64,000 bases of DNA from Humibacter ginsenosidimutans (GTDB taxonomy: Bacteria; Actinomycetota; Actinomycetes; Actinomycetales; Microbacteriaceae), in NCBI RefSeq assembly GCF_007859675.1, contig NZ_CP042305.1, forward strand, positions 558,001 through 622,000. The letters are read 5' to 3'. Below, in pieces: positions 18,613 through 27,479 of this stretch (position 1 is the stretch's first letter; each line of letters starts with the position of its first letter). A program made the translations under genes and the position numbers. The notes under the pieces were generated by a model. The model saw nothing but the letters and a program-made list of their open reading frames with translations, was not told where the DNA came from and made no database searches.

Positions 18613-19023
18613 CTACTCGTCGGTCTTCTTCGACTCGGCGGTGTCCGAAGCGGTGCCGGCATCCTCGATCCGCTCGCCGTACTGCGGCTTCTCGTCGGTG
18701 GCTGCGGCCTCGACCTCGGTGTCCGCGGAGTCGGCATCGACCGTCTCGGTGGTCTCCGGCATCGTCTCCACGCGGCCGATCGTCTGGCGATGCACCGTGA
18801 GGATGTGGCCTGGGCTCGTCTCCAGCTCGACCTTGTTGTTCTCTTCGTCGATGGACACGATCGTGCCGAACACACCGAAGTTGGTCATGACCGTCGCGCC
18901 GGGAACGACCTGCTTCTGGAGCTCCTGCTGCTGCTTCTGCCGTCTACGGCTGCTGCGGAACATGAAGAAGATCAGGACCGCCAGAATGACGACCATGACG
19001 ATGGTCAGTGTTGTCTGATCCAA
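18613..19023 (-). CDS. yajC: Preprotein translocase subunit YajC
   Basis: Small SecDF-associated membrane protein. One helix (LTIVMVVILAVLIFFMFRSS) is followed by the basic RRRQKQQQEL region and the conserved QVVPGATVMTNFGVFGTIVS core. A long acidic, low-complexity C-terminal tail follows (TETVDADSADTEVEAAATDE). An ATG further upstream (19071) would add 16 non-conserved residues. I prefer TTG at 19023, because GGAAGG lies 11 nt before it and the protein then starts MDQTTLTIVM as YajC proteins do. The start is uncertain by those 48 bp. Confidence 0.88.
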   Translation of the reverse strand: MDQTTLTIVMVVILAVLIFFMFRSSRRRQKQQQELQKQVVPGATVMTNFGVFGTIVSIDEENNKVELETSPGHILTVHRQTIGRVETMPETTETVDADSADTEVEAAATDEKPQYGERIEDAGTASDTAESKKTDE

Positions 19024-19101
19024 AGTGAATGAAACCTTCCGAAATGAGGGGGCGTGCGACAACCACCTCATCGTTCATGGGGGCTGCGGGCTGCTACAGG
19101 A

Positions 19102-20139
19102 TTATAGGTCATCCGTGAAGAGCGCTTGCTGCGCGCCTGCAGTGGGCCTTCTGGGGATTCCCAGATGATCCCAGGCCATCGGCGTGGCCACACGCCCTCG
19201 CGGAGTGCGCGTGATGAGGCCGATGCGGACGAGGAACGGCTCGACGACCGACTCGATCGTATCGGCCTCTTCGCCGACCGACACGGCCAGCGTGTTGAGC
19301 CCGACCGGTCCTCCGTCGAACCTGGTGAGAATGGCCTGCATGACGGCGCGGTCGATGCGGTCGAGTCCCAGCTCGTCGACGTCGTAGAGCTCGAGAGCCT
19401 GTCGCACGGCACTGCGATCGGCGCGTCCGCCGTGCACGAGCGCGTAGTCGCGCACACGACGCAGCAGGCGGTTCGCGATGCGCGGAGTGCCGCGGCATCT
19501 GCCTGCGATCTCGGCGATTGCATCCCTGTCGACCTCGAAGTCGAGCAGCTGTGCGGCCCTGGTGAGAACCTGCTCGAGCTCCGCGTCGTCGTAGAACTCG
19601 AGATGTGCGGTGAAGCCGAAGCGGTCGCGCAGGGGGTTGGGCAGCAGCCCTGAGCGCGTGGTCGCGCCGACGAGTGTGAAGGGCGCGAGGTCGAGCGGGA
19701 TCGAGGTCGCCCCTGCGCCCTTTCCCACCATGATGTCGATGCGGAAGTCCTCCATCGCCAGGTAGAGCATCTCCTCGGCGGAGCGCGCCATGCGGTGGAT
19801 CTCGTCGATGAAGAGCACCTCGCCCGGCACGAGCGACGACAGGAGCGCCGCCAGATCGCCGGCATGCTGGATGGCGGGTCCGCTCGACATGCGCAGCGTG
19901 CGTCCGCTCTCGTGCGCGACGATCATCGCGAGCGTCGTCTTGCCGAGGCCGGGCGGACCGGCGAGCAGAATGTGGTCGGGCGTGCGTTCCTGCATGCGGG
20001 CGGCCGTCAGCAGCAGTTGAAGCTGACCACGCACCTTCGACTGACCGACGAACTCCGCGAGGGATTTCGGTCGCAGTGCACCCTCGAACGCGAGCTCGGC
20101 CTCGGACTGCGCCTCGGGGGTCGTCAGGTCGTCGCTCAT
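19102..20139 (-). CDS. ruvB: Holliday junction branch-migration helicase RuvB
   Basis: Hexameric AAA+ motor that drives branch migration with RuvA. The 345-residue protein has Walker A ([16 protein letters not shown]), Walker B ([10 protein letters not shown]), [10 protein letters not shown] (sensor I area), and the C-terminal winged helix ending [20 protein letters not shown]. The start overlaps the ruvA stop by 4 bp. ruvC-ruvA-ruvB reads as one operon behind yebC. Confidence 0.98.
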   Translation of the reverse strand: MSDDLTTPEAQSEAELAFEGALRPKSLAEFVGQSKVRGQLQLLLTAARMQERTPDHILLAGPPGLGKTTLAMIVAHESGRTLRMSSGPAIQHAGDLAALLSSLVPGEVLFIDEIHRMARSAEEMLYLAMEDFRIDIMVGKGAGATSIPLDLAPFTLVGATTRSGLLPNPLRDRFGFTAHLEFYDDAELEQVLTRAAQLLDFEVDRDAIAEIAGRCRGTPRIANRLLRRVRDYALVHGGRADRSAVRQALELYDVDELGLDRIDRAVMQAILTRFDGGPVGLNTLAVSVGEEADTIESVVEPFLVRIGLITRTPRGRVATPMAWDHLGIPRRPTAGAQQALFTDDL

Positions 20140-20753
20140 GCCTGCTGCCTCGCCGTCGGACCGAGACGGGAGAGCGCCAGCCGCAGGAGTGCCTGCACGG
20201 TGTCACGCTCCGGTTCCGCGTATTCGTCGACCAGCTCGCGCACGACATCGGTGGCGGTCTTCTCGGCCCAGCCGAGCCCGACGAGGGCGATCACGACACT
20301 GTCGGAAACGTCCGAGCGCGGAATCTGGGCGACGTTCTGCACCGGCCTGGCCGGAGCGAACAGCTTGCCGGTGAGCGAGACGACGATGAGCTTGGCGGTC
20401 TTCGGCCCGATCCCGCTGACCTTGCGGAAGGCGCTGTCGTCGTCGGATGCGACAGCGAGTGCGATCTCGTCGGGCGACAAGGCGGCGAGCACGCCGAGCG
20501 CGGATTTCGGTCCGACGCCGGAGACCCCGATCAGGGCGTCGAACACACCCAGGTGCTCACGTGCGGGGAAGCCGAAGAGGGCTATCGATTCCTGGCGAAC
20601 GATCATCGACGTGTAGACGATCGCCTCCTCGCCGGTGCGCAGGCTGCGCGCGTGATCGGGCGTGACCTGTACCGCGTATCCCACTCCACCGACGTCGATC
20701 ACGGCGACGCCGTCGGATGCCTGCAGAACTGTTCCGCGAAGGGAGGAGATCAC
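20136..20753 (-). CDS. ruvA: Holliday junction-binding protein RuvA
   Basis: Tetrameric junction-binding subunit. The 205-residue protein starts [20 protein letters not shown] with the OB-fold domain I; two helix-hairpin-helix motifs follow ([19 protein letters not shown] and [19 protein letters not shown]), and a C-terminal domain III ([20 protein letters not shown]) contacts RuvB. It overlaps ruvC and ruvB by 4 bp each, consistent with translational coupling. Confidence 0.97.
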   Translation of the reverse strand: MISSLRGTVLQASDGVAVIDVGGVGYAVQVTPDHARSLRTGEEAIVYTSMIVRQESIALFGFPAREHLGVFDALIGVSGVGPKSALGVLAALSPDEIALAVASDDDSAFRKVSGIGPKTAKLIVVSLTGKLFAPARPVQNVAQIPRSDVSDSVVIALVGLGWAEKTATDVVRELVDEYAEPERDTVQALLRLALSRLGPTARQQA

Positions 20754-21334
20754 TTCGCAAGCCTACGGGTGCCCACCGACCCTCTCGCGGTCTTCTCGGC
20801 GGCGCGCCACGCCTGTTGGGCCGGTGTCAGGGACACGCCCCCGGCATCCGGTCGCACCAGCGGAGCGTTCCAGGCGTGGCAGATGGCGATCGCCAGCGCG
20901 TCTGCCGCGTCCGCCGGCTTCGGTATCTCGGTCATGCCGAGCACCTTGGCCACCATGTTCTGCACCTGTCGCTTCTCGGCGGTGCCGTATCCGGTGATGG
21001 CGGCCTTGACCTCGCTCGGTGTGTGCAGCCCGACGGGGAGATGGCGTTTCGCCGCGGAGTGCAGCGCGACACCGCTGATCTGCGCCACGCCCATCACGGT
21101 GCGCACGTTGTGCTGGGCGAAGACGCGCTCGATCGCCACGGCGTCGGGCTTGTGCTCGTCCATGAGCGCCTCGATGCCGTCGCCGATCGTGAGCAGTCGA
21201 CGCTCCAAAGCGAGGTCGGGGGCTGAACGGATGACCGTCACGGCCACCAGGGTCGCCCTCCTGTCGGGCGCGACGTCGACCACACCCACGCCGCAGCGGG
21301 TCAGTCCGGGGTCGATCCCGAGCACCCGCACCAC
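20750..21334 (-). CDS. ruvC: Crossover junction endodeoxyribonuclease RuvC
   Basis: Resolves Holliday junctions by paired nicks. The 194-residue protein begins VVRVLGIDPGLTRCGVGVVD, with the first catalytic Asp in GIDPGLTRCG. VAIERVFAQHN carries the active-site Glu, and KPADAADALAIAICHAW the C-terminal acidic pair. Start at 21334 lies 6 bp from the yebC stop. First of the ruvC-ruvA-ruvB set. Confidence 0.97.
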   Translation of the reverse strand: MVRVLGIDPGLTRCGVGVVDVAPDRRATLVAVTVIRSAPDLALERRLLTIGDGIEALMDEHKPDAVAIERVFAQHNVRTVMGVAQISGVALHSAAKRHLPVGLHTPSEVKAAITGYGTAEKRQVQNMVAKVLGMTEIPKPADAADALAIAICHAWNAPLVRPDAGGVSLTPAQQAWRAAEKTARGSVGTRRLAK

Positions 21335-21340
21335 GGATGC

Positions 21341-22099
21341 CTACTCGTCGTCTTCGAGCTCGGCCTGCACCTCGGGGCTGAGGTCGAGGTTGGTGTACAC
21401 GTTCTGCACGTCGTCGGAGTCTTCGAGCGCGTCGATCAGGCGGAACACCTTGCGCGCGGTCTCCGCATCGACGTCGACCTTGACCTGCGCCACGAACTCG
21501 ACATCGGCGGAGTCGTAGTCGATGCCGGCATCCTGCAGCGCGGTGCGCGTCGCGACCAGGTCGCTTGCTTCGGTGAGCACCTCGAACGACTCGCCCTGCG
21601 GTGTGACCTCTTCGGCTCCGGCGTCGAGAACCGCCGTGAGAACGTCGTCCTCGCTGGTGCCCTCACCGGGGACGACGATGACGCCCTTGCGGTGGAAGTT
21701 GTACGACACCGAACCCGGGTCGGCCATCGTGCCGCCGTTGCGAGTCATCGCCGTGCGCACATCGGCGGCCGCGCGGTTCTTGTTGTCGGTGAGGCACTCG
21801 ACGAGAAGGGCGACGCCGTTCGGGCCGTAGCCCTCGTACATGATCGTCGTGTAGTCGATGACCTCGCCCGTGAGGCCGGCACCGCGCTTGATCGCACGAT
21901 CGATGTTGTCGTTCGGCACCGAGGTCTTCTTGGCCTTCTGCACGGCGTCCACGAGCGTCGGGTTGCCGGAGAGGTCGGCGCCGCCGATCTTCGCGGCGAC
22001 CTCGATGTTCTTGATGAGCTTCGCGAACGACTTCGCGCGACGCTGGTCGATGACGGCCTTCTTGTGCTTCGTCGTCGCCCACTTGGAATGCCCGGACAT
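21341..22099 (-). CDS. yebC: YebC/PmpR-family transcription or translation factor
   Basis: A conserved three-domain protein; family members have been reported to bind DNA as regulators, and some to help ribosomes through difficult sequences. The 252-residue protein starts [20 protein letters not shown] at 22099, preceded by AGGAG 5 nt away; the open frame beyond that is not conserved. Conserved segments include [20 protein letters not shown] and [17 protein letters not shown]. Adjacent to ruvCAB as in most bacteria. Confidence 0.95.
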   Translation of the reverse strand: MSGHSKWATTKHKKAVIDQRRAKSFAKLIKNIEVAAKIGGADLSGNPTLVDAVQKAKKTSVPNDNIDRAIKRGAGLTGEVIDYTTIMYEGYGPNGVALLVECLTDNKNRAAADVRTAMTRNGGTMADPGSVSYNFHRKGVIVVPGEGTSEDDVLTAVLDAGAEEVTPQGESFEVLTEASDLVATRTALQDAGIDYDSADVEFVAQVKVDVDAETARKVFRLIDALEDSDDVQNVYTNLDLSPEVQAELEDDE

Positions 22100-22287
22100 A
22101 GTGCTCCTGCTCGAGAGAAAACCTGGGTGCACGTGACGCACCGCCTACCAATTGTAGGGTGCGGGCGCGACTGCGCCCTCGAAGGGCGAGCCGTGGTTGC
22201 GAGGATGCTGTCGCCCAGCCCGTTCGCGCACTCATCCCTTCGGATGAAAACCGAGCTCGACGGGGCCGTGCAGCTCCACGCCCGCCC

Positions 22288-22293
22288 TATCGT
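22288..22293 (+). promoter_or_regulatory. Putative -10 box of a leaderless promoter
   Basis: TATCGT (TANNNT) ends exactly 6 nt before the ATG of the histidine-kinase gene, and no ribosome-binding sequence fits between them. This spacing is what is expected if transcription begins at the start codon, a common actinobacterial arrangement. No clear -35. Confidence 0.5.
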
Positions 22294-22299
22294 GACGGC

Positions 22300-23655
22300 A
22301 TGACCGCAGACCTCGCGCAGACCCTGCACACCGACCGGAGCCGGCAGATGGCGAGGCTGACGCTTTCGATCGTCCCGCCGTTGATCGGGGCAGGCTTTCT
22401 CATGCTGTGGATCTTCGCTGAGACTGGGCGAGCCGGGCTTGTCGAGAAGATCATCTCGTTCGTCTTGCTTTCGATCACGATCGGAATCTCTGGCGTCTTA
22501 CCCCGGATAGCCCTGTGCCTTGTCGTGCTGACACCACTCGGTCAGTTCGCCGGAGTGATCCCTGCTCCGGAGTCGACGACGTGGCCTTCGTACCTGGCCG
22601 TCATGATCGTCGGATTCTTCGTCGGGATGCGCCGGGATGCGGTGCGCTGGCCGTACGCGGTCGGTGCGGGATGCCTCGCAATCCTGCTTGCAGCCCTCAA
22701 TATGGTCTTTCCGCATTCGTTCTGGCCCCCGTCGACCGGCGAAGTGGCTCCGGCAGTTGCCGGGTTTCCGCTCTCCCCTGCGTACGGCTGGGTGAGTTGG
22801 ATCGGGCAGGGCGGGATATTCTCCCCGGTCGGTGTCCGGCAGGCCGCCTGGATGGTCATCCTTGTCTTCGGCCAGTTGCTGCTTCTCGCCTTCGCCGGGT
22901 GCACGTTGTATCTCATCTCTTGGGCGGCCGGGCAGGCCACGAGCCTTCGTGGCGTCGAACGGGCTGTGGAGTGGACGTGGGCACAACTCGGCCGCGCCGG
23001 CGACGATCTTCGCCGTGAGCAGGAACGCGCGGCGATCGCACGCGATGTGCACGACACTCTCGCGCACTCGCTCGCCGTGGTGGTTGCACAGGCCGAAGGC
23101 GGGATCGCCGCCGCGGCATCGGATGACAGTGCTTCGAAACGTGCTCTCGCCGTGATCGCCGATGTCAGCCGTGAGGCGCTCATCGACTGCCGGTCCCTGG
23201 TGGAGCGGATACAGGTCGAGACGGGCGTCGAGCGACAGCAGCCGACGACCACCGATGTCCCGGCGCTCGTCGAGCGGATGTGTGGACTCGGGATGACGGT
23301 GCGCTATCAGATACTCGGCGGGCAGCAGCCGCTTCCTCCGTCGCGACACCTCACGTTCTACCGCATCGTGCAGGAGTCGTTGACGAACGCACTCAAGCAT
23401 GGCGGCACGAAGTCGGAGGTCACCGTCACCGCTGACTGGCGGGGCTCAGGTCTCGCGTTGCTCGTCGCCTCCCGTGGCGCGGAGATCAACAACGAAACGG
23501 GCGGCGGAGCCGGTATCGCAGGCATGCGTGAGCGGGCGCGGCTCGCCGGCGGATGGCTCAGTGCAGGACCAGGTGATGACGGGGACTTCGTGGTCACCGC
23601 GTACCTGCCGTTCGCACAGTACAGCGACCGAGAGAGGGAGACCGTCGATGTCTGA
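22300..23655 (+). CDS. Sensor histidine kinase (NarL-type partner, HisKA_3)
   Basis: Membrane sensor kinase of a two-component system. The 451-residue protein has about six hydrophobic segments in its first 220 residues, including IVPPLIGAGFLMLWIFAETG and WMVILVFGQLLLLAFAGCTL. The dimerisation/phosphoacceptor helix is ERAAIARDVHDTLAHSLAVV, with His251 as the phosphorylated residue. A HATPase domain follows (IVQESLTNALKHGGTKSEV, GGGAGIAGMRERARLAGG). The stop overlaps the response regulator by 8 bp. The signal is unknown: the sensor region has no recognisable ligand domain. Confidence 0.9.
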   Translation: MTADLAQTLHTDRSRQMARLTLSIVPPLIGAGFLMLWIFAETGRAGLVEKIISFVLLSITIGISGVLPRIALCLVVLTPLGQFAGVIPAPESTTWPSYLAVMIVGFFVGMRRDAVRWPYAVGAGCLAILLAALNMVFPHSFWPPSTGEVAPAVAGFPLSPAYGWVSWIGQGGIFSPVGVRQAAWMVILVFGQLLLLAFAGCTLYLISWAAGQATSLRGVERAVEWTWAQLGRAGDDLRREQERAAIARDVHDTLAHSLAVVVAQAEGGIAAAASDDSASKRALAVIADVSREALIDCRSLVERIQVETGVERQQPTTTDVPALVERMCGLGMTVRYQILGGQQPLPPSRHLTFYRIVQESLTNALKHGGTKSEVTVTADWRGSGLALLVASRGAEINNETGGGAGIAGMRERARLAGGWLSAGPGDDGDFVVTAYLPFAQYSDRERETVDV

Positions 23656-24358
23656 GATCACAGGAGCCATGGTGGCAACCCCGGATTCGCCTGGTGAAGC
23701 GAAAGGCTCGCCAGCGCCGATTCGCGTGCTGATCGCTGACGATCAGCCGCTCTTCGCCGACGGCCTGCGCATGCAGCTGGAGGCACAACCCGACATCACG
23801 TGCATCGGTGTGGCCGTTGACGGCGACGGCGCAGTCGAGTTCGTGCGGGAGCTCTCCCCCGACGTCGTGCTGATGGACATCAGGATGCCCGGGGTCGACG
23901 GCATCGAGGCTACGCGCCGCATCACGGTGGTCGACGGCGCCCCACCCGTCGTCGTGCTCACGACGATCAGGCAGGACGAAGCGGTGTACCACGCCCTGCG
24001 GGCTGGTGCCGCGGGATTCCTGACGAAGGATGCGACGCCGCACCAGGTGATGGCGACCATTCGCGAGGTGCATGGCGGCGACTTCGTGTCTTCAGACGGC
24101 GACTCGGTCGGCCTCGTCCAGACGAATGCTCCGGTCGTTCGGGTGCGCGAGGAGGCGATCGATGCGCTCAGCCCACGCGAACGTGAGGTCTTCCTGCTCC
24201 TGGCCAAGGGACTCGGCAACGCCGAGATCGCATCGGCCGGCTACCTGAGCGAGGCCACGGTCAAATCACATGTGCGGTCGATCCTGCAGAAACTCGGGCT
24301 TCGCAGTCGCGTACAGGTGGTCGTCTTTGCATACGAGAACGGGCTGGTGCGGGCGTGA
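23648..24358 (+). CDS. NarL/FixJ-type response regulator
   Basis: DNA-binding partner of the preceding kinase. The 236-residue protein has a receiver domain beginning IRVLIADDQPLFADGLRMQL, with phosphoacceptor Asp77 in VVLMDIRMPGVDG, a conserved Thr (VVVLTTIRQ) and Lys (GFLTKDATPHQV). A LuxR-type helix-turn-helix is at the C-terminus (LSPREREVFLLLAKGLGNAE and ATVKSHVRSILQKLGLRSR). The ATG at 23648 has GAGAGGGAG upstream within the kinase gene. Target genes cannot be inferred; the neighbouring pdxTS genes point the other way. Confidence 0.92.
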   Translation: MSEITGAMVATPDSPGEAKGSPAPIRVLIADDQPLFADGLRMQLEAQPDITCIGVAVDGDGAVEFVRELSPDVVLMDIRMPGVDGIEATRRITVVDGAPPVVVLTTIRQDEAVYHALRAGAAGFLTKDATPHQVMATIREVHGGDFVSSDGDSVGLVQTNAPVVRVREEAIDALSPREREVFLLLAKGLGNAEIASAGYLSEATVKSHVRSILQKLGLRSRVQVVVFAYENGLVRA

Positions 24359-24462
24359 CGACTCGTCGCCGGCCGATGCGAGCCGGTGTCCACCCCTGGG
24401 ATGTCGATCGTGCAACAGTCGATGTCGACGTCACCTGGATCGTGCGGGCGACCCTTGCATCT

Positions 24463-25086
24463 TCAGGCCGCAGCGACCTTGCCGAGGAAGTACTCGTGGA
24501 ACCGGTGCTCGCCCGTGATCTCGGGGTGGAAGCTCGTTCCGAGCAGGTTGCCCTGCTCGACGGCCACCACGCGACCGTCTGACAGCGTGGCCAGCGGTGT
24601 CGCGGCGGGGCCGACGGCATCCACCACCGGGCCGCGGATGAACACCGCGTGCACCGGCCGCTCCCCCAGTGCAGGAATGTCGAGATCGGTCTCGAACGAC
24701 TGGTTCTGGGAGCCGAACGCGTTGCGGCGCACCGTGATGTCGAGGCCGCCGAGGGTCTGCTGCCCCTCGATGCCGTCGACGATGCGATCGGCGAGCATGA
24801 TCAGCCCGGCGCACGTGCCGTAGACGGGCATCCCGGCGGCGATGCGGGCGCGCAGCGGCTCGAAGACGCCGAACGTGCGCGCGAGCTTGTCCATCACCGT
24901 GGACTCGCCGCCCGGGATCACCAGGCCGGCGATCCCGTCGAGATCCTCGGCGCGACGCACGAGGGCGACGTCGGCGCCGAGGGATGCCAGCACGCGGGCG
25001 TGCTCGCGGAAATCGCCTTGCAACGCGAGCACGCCGACGCGTACGTCAGCACCGGTCGACGACGCCGACTGGTCCCGAAGTGTCAC
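24463..25086 (-). CDS. pdxT: Pyridoxal 5'-phosphate synthase glutaminase subunit PdxT
   Basis: Hydrolyses glutamine to feed ammonia to PdxS in de novo PLP synthesis. The 207-residue class I glutaminase has [49 protein letters not shown] with the nucleophilic Cys, and the His-Glu pair in [19 protein letters not shown]. The start overlaps the pdxS stop by 4 bp, matching the 1:1 complex the two subunits form. Confidence 0.97.
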   Translation of the reverse strand: MTLRDQSASSTGADVRVGVLALQGDFREHARVLASLGADVALVRRAEDLDGIAGLVIPGGESTVMDKLARTFGVFEPLRARIAAGMPVYGTCAGLIMLADRIVDGIEGQQTLGGLDITVRRNAFGSQNQSFETDLDIPALGERPVHAVFIRGPVVDAVGPAATPLATLSDGRVVAVEQGNLLGTSFHPEITGEHRFHEYFLGKVAAA

Positions 25087-25982
25087 CAGCCGCGCTCGGA
25101 GAGGCGGTGCGGTGCGGGGAGGTCGCCCACGTTGATGCCGACCATGGCCTCGCCGAGGCCGCGCGAGACCTCAGCGATCACCGACGGGTCGTCGTAGAAC
25201 GTGGTGGCCTTCACGATGGCGGCGGCACGCTTGGCGGGGTCGCCCGACTTGAAGATCCCGGAGCCGACGAACACGCCATCGGCGCCGAGCTGCATCATCA
25301 TCGCGGCATCCGCGGGGGTGGCCACACCGCCTGCGGTGAACAGCACGACGGGCAGGGTGCCCGTTTCGGCGATCTCGGCGACGAGTTCGTACGGCGCCTG
25401 CAGTTCCTTGGCGGCCACGTACAGCTCGTCCTTCGTCATCGACTTCAGGGCGTTGATCTCCGACGTGATCTTGCGGATGTGCTTGGTCGCCTCCGACACG
25501 TCGCCCGTGCCGGCCTCGCCCTTCGAGCGGATCATCGCGGCGCCTTCGTTGATGCGACGGAGAGCCTCGCCCAGGTTGGTCGCACCGCACACGAAGGGAG
25601 TGGTGAACTGCCACTTGTCGATGTGGTTCACGTAGTCGGCGGGCGAGAGAACCTCGGATTCGTCGATGTAGTCGACGTTCAGCGCCTGCAGGACCTGCGC
25701 TTCGACGAAGTGACCGATGCGCGCTTTCGCCATCACGGGGATGGAGACCTCGGCGATGATCGCTTCGATCAGGTCGGGGTCGCTCATGCGTGCCACTCCG
25801 CCCTGAGCGCGGATGTCCGCGGGCACGCGCTCGAGGGCCATCACGGCCACGGCACCCGCATCTTCTGCGATGCGCGCCTGTTCGGGGGTGACGACGTCCA
25901 TGATGACGCCACCCTTGAGCATTTCCGCAAGGCCGCGCTTGACGCGGCTCGACCCGAGCTGGCCGGTGTTGCTGTCAGACAT
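25083..25982 (-). CDS. pdxS: Pyridoxal 5'-phosphate synthase lyase subunit PdxS
   Basis: Condenses ribose-5-phosphate, glyceraldehyde-3-phosphate and ammonia into PLP as a dodecamer with PdxT. The 299-residue TIM-barrel protein has [54 protein letters not shown] with a conserved Lys, and the phosphate loop [15 protein letters not shown]. The start at 25982 gives the family N-terminus; the longer frame is not conserved. A TAGAAT hexamer 7 nt upstream suggests a leaderless mRNA. Confidence 0.97.
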   Translation of the reverse strand: MSDSNTGQLGSSRVKRGLAEMLKGGVIMDVVTPEQARIAEDAGAVAVMALERVPADIRAQGGVARMSDPDLIEAIIAEVSIPVMAKARIGHFVEAQVLQALNVDYIDESEVLSPADYVNHIDKWQFTTPFVCGATNLGEALRRINEGAAMIRSKGEAGTGDVSEATKHIRKITSEINALKSMTKDELYVAAKELQAPYELVAEIAETGTLPVVLFTAGGVATPADAAMMMQLGADGVFVGSGIFKSGDPAKRAAAIVKATTFYDDPSVIAEVSRGLGEAMVGINVGDLPAPHRLSERGW

Positions 25983-25989
25983 GCCTTCA

Positions 25990-25995
25990 ATTCTA
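25990..25995 (-). promoter_or_regulatory. Putative -10 box for pdxST
   Basis: TAGAAT on the minus strand, 7 nt before the pdxS ATG. Strong match to the TANNNT -10 consensus. With so short a gap, the message would be leaderless or nearly so. The 83-bp space to the divergent pdxY leaves little room for anything but the two promoters. Confidence 0.5.
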
Positions 25996-26065
25996 GGAGT
26001 GGCGGCGATGCTCTCGCTCACGCAGGATGTCCGGTCTTGCCCGCCCTGCATGACATGATCGATCG

Positions 26066-26917
26066 GTGAAGGTCCTCTCGATCCAGTCGGCGGTGGCGTA
26101 CGGTCACGTCGGCAATTCCGCGGCAGTGTTCCCGCTCCAGCGCATCGGGGTCGAGGTGATCCCCGTCTACACGGTGAACTTCTCGAACCACACCGGATAC
26201 GGAGCGTGGCGAGGGCCGCTGATCGCCCCCGCCGACGTCGCGGAGGTCATCGCAGGGGTCGAGGATCGTGGGGTCTTCCCCGAGATCGACGTCGTGCTCT
26301 CCGGCTATCAGGGCAGCGACGGCATCGGCGACGTCATCCTCGACGCGGTACGGCGCGTGAAGGCCGCGAACCCGGGCGCGGTCTATGCCTGTGATCCCGT
26401 GATGGGCAATGCCAAGTCTGGATGCTTCGTGGCGCCCGAAATCCCCGTGCTGCTGCGCGACCGCGTGGTCCCCGCCGCCGACGTCGTGACCCCCAACCAG
26501 TTCGAGCTCGGCTACCTGACCGACACGCAACCCGACTCGCTCTCCTCGACACTGGCATCCGTCGACGCTCTTCGCGCGTCCGGACCGGACGTCGTGTTGG
26601 TCACGAGCGTCGAGCGACCGGATCGCGAACCGGAGACGATCGAGATGCTCGCCGTCGACGGCGAGGGCGCCTGGATCGTGCGCACGCCGCTGCTGCCGAT
26701 GAAGGCGAACGGCTCCGGCGATGTCACGGCCGCTCTCTTCACCGCGCACTACCGCGAGAGCGGGTCGGCGTCGCACGCGCTCGGACGCACCGTGTCCAGC
26801 GTGTTCGACCTGCTGACGCGCACGCATGAGTCGGGCGCGCGCGAACTGCAGCTCGTCGAATCGCAGGAGTTCTACGCCCACCCGCGCATGCAGTTCGACG
26901 TCGAGCAGGTGCGCTGA
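26066..26917 (+). CDS. pdxY: Pyridoxal kinase
   Basis: ATP-dependent phosphorylation of pyridoxal in PLP salvage. The 283-residue ribokinase-fold protein begins [20 protein letters not shown] and continues with the family's [12 protein letters not shown] and [11 protein letters not shown]. The catalytic loop is [20 protein letters not shown], with the general base Asp in [14 protein letters not shown] is the usual substrate/metal strand. Start GTG 26066. It is divergent from pdxST, so the de novo and salvage routes share an intergenic region. Confidence 0.93.
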   Translation: MKVLSIQSAVAYGHVGNSAAVFPLQRIGVEVIPVYTVNFSNHTGYGAWRGPLIAPADVAEVIAGVEDRGVFPEIDVVLSGYQGSDGIGDVILDAVRRVKAANPGAVYACDPVMGNAKSGCFVAPEIPVLLRDRVVPAADVVTPNQFELGYLTDTQPDSLSSTLASVDALRASGPDVVLVTSVERPDREPETIEMLAVDGEGAWIVRTPLLPMKANGSGDVTAALFTAHYRESGSASHALGRTVSSVFDLLTRTHESGARELQLVESQEFYAHPRMQFDVEQVR

Positions 26918-26945
26918 AGCGTCGGGTCCGGCCGCGCCGACTCGA

Positions 26946-27479
26946 TCAGCGCGGCCAGGCGTCGGCGATCGACTGCCGCATCTCGCCGAGCAACTGAGGC
27001 ACAGCCTTCGTGTGGGCGATGATCGGCAAGAAGTTCGCGTCGGCACGCCAGCGCGGCACGACGTGCTGGTGCAGATGAGAGGCGATGCCAGCACCGGCGA
27101 TCTCACCCTGGTTCATGCCGATGTTGTATCCGTCGTTGCGGGCGACGGAGCGGATGACCCGCATCGCCGTCTGCGTGATCGTCGCGATCTCGTCGGTCTC
27201 CTCCGGCGTGGCGTCGTCGTACAGCGAGACGTGCCGGTAGGGGCACACCAGCAGGTGGCCGCTGTTGTACGGAAAAAGGTTCAGCAACGCGTACGCGTGC
27301 GTGCCACGGTGCACGATCAGCGCCTGCTCATCGGTCATCGTCGGCGCCGCGCAGAACGGGCACTCATCGCTGTGTGGCGACTGCTGGCCCTGCTGGATGT
27401 ACACCATGCGGTGCGGCGTCCAGAGACGCTGGAACTCGTCGGGCACCCCCGCGAAGTGCGCGGCGTCCTCTACGTCCAT
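26946..27479 (-). CDS. HIT-family hydrolase/phosphorylase (Ap4A-phosphorylase-like)
   Basis: A 177-residue histidine-triad protein. The active-site triad lies in [16 protein letters not shown]; a CPFC pair ([15 protein letters not shown]) plus downstream His residues suggest a structural zinc site. In M. tuberculosis the HIT protein at the same position next to thrS has Ap4A phosphorylase activity, so nucleotide polyphosphate turnover is the best guess. The start ATG 27479 overlaps the end of thrS by 10 bp. The open frame upstream of that is not conserved. In mycobacteria the next gene is pgsA; here the pdx genes follow. Confidence 0.9.
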   Translation of the reverse strand: MDVEDAAHFAGVPDEFQRLWTPHRMVYIQQGQQSPHSDECPFCAAPTMTDEQALIVHRGTHAYALLNLFPYNSGHLLVCPYRHVSLYDDATPEETDEIATITQTAMRVIRSVARNDGYNIGMNQGEIAGAGIASHLHQHVVPRWRADANFLPIIAHTKAVPQLLGEMRQSIADAWPR

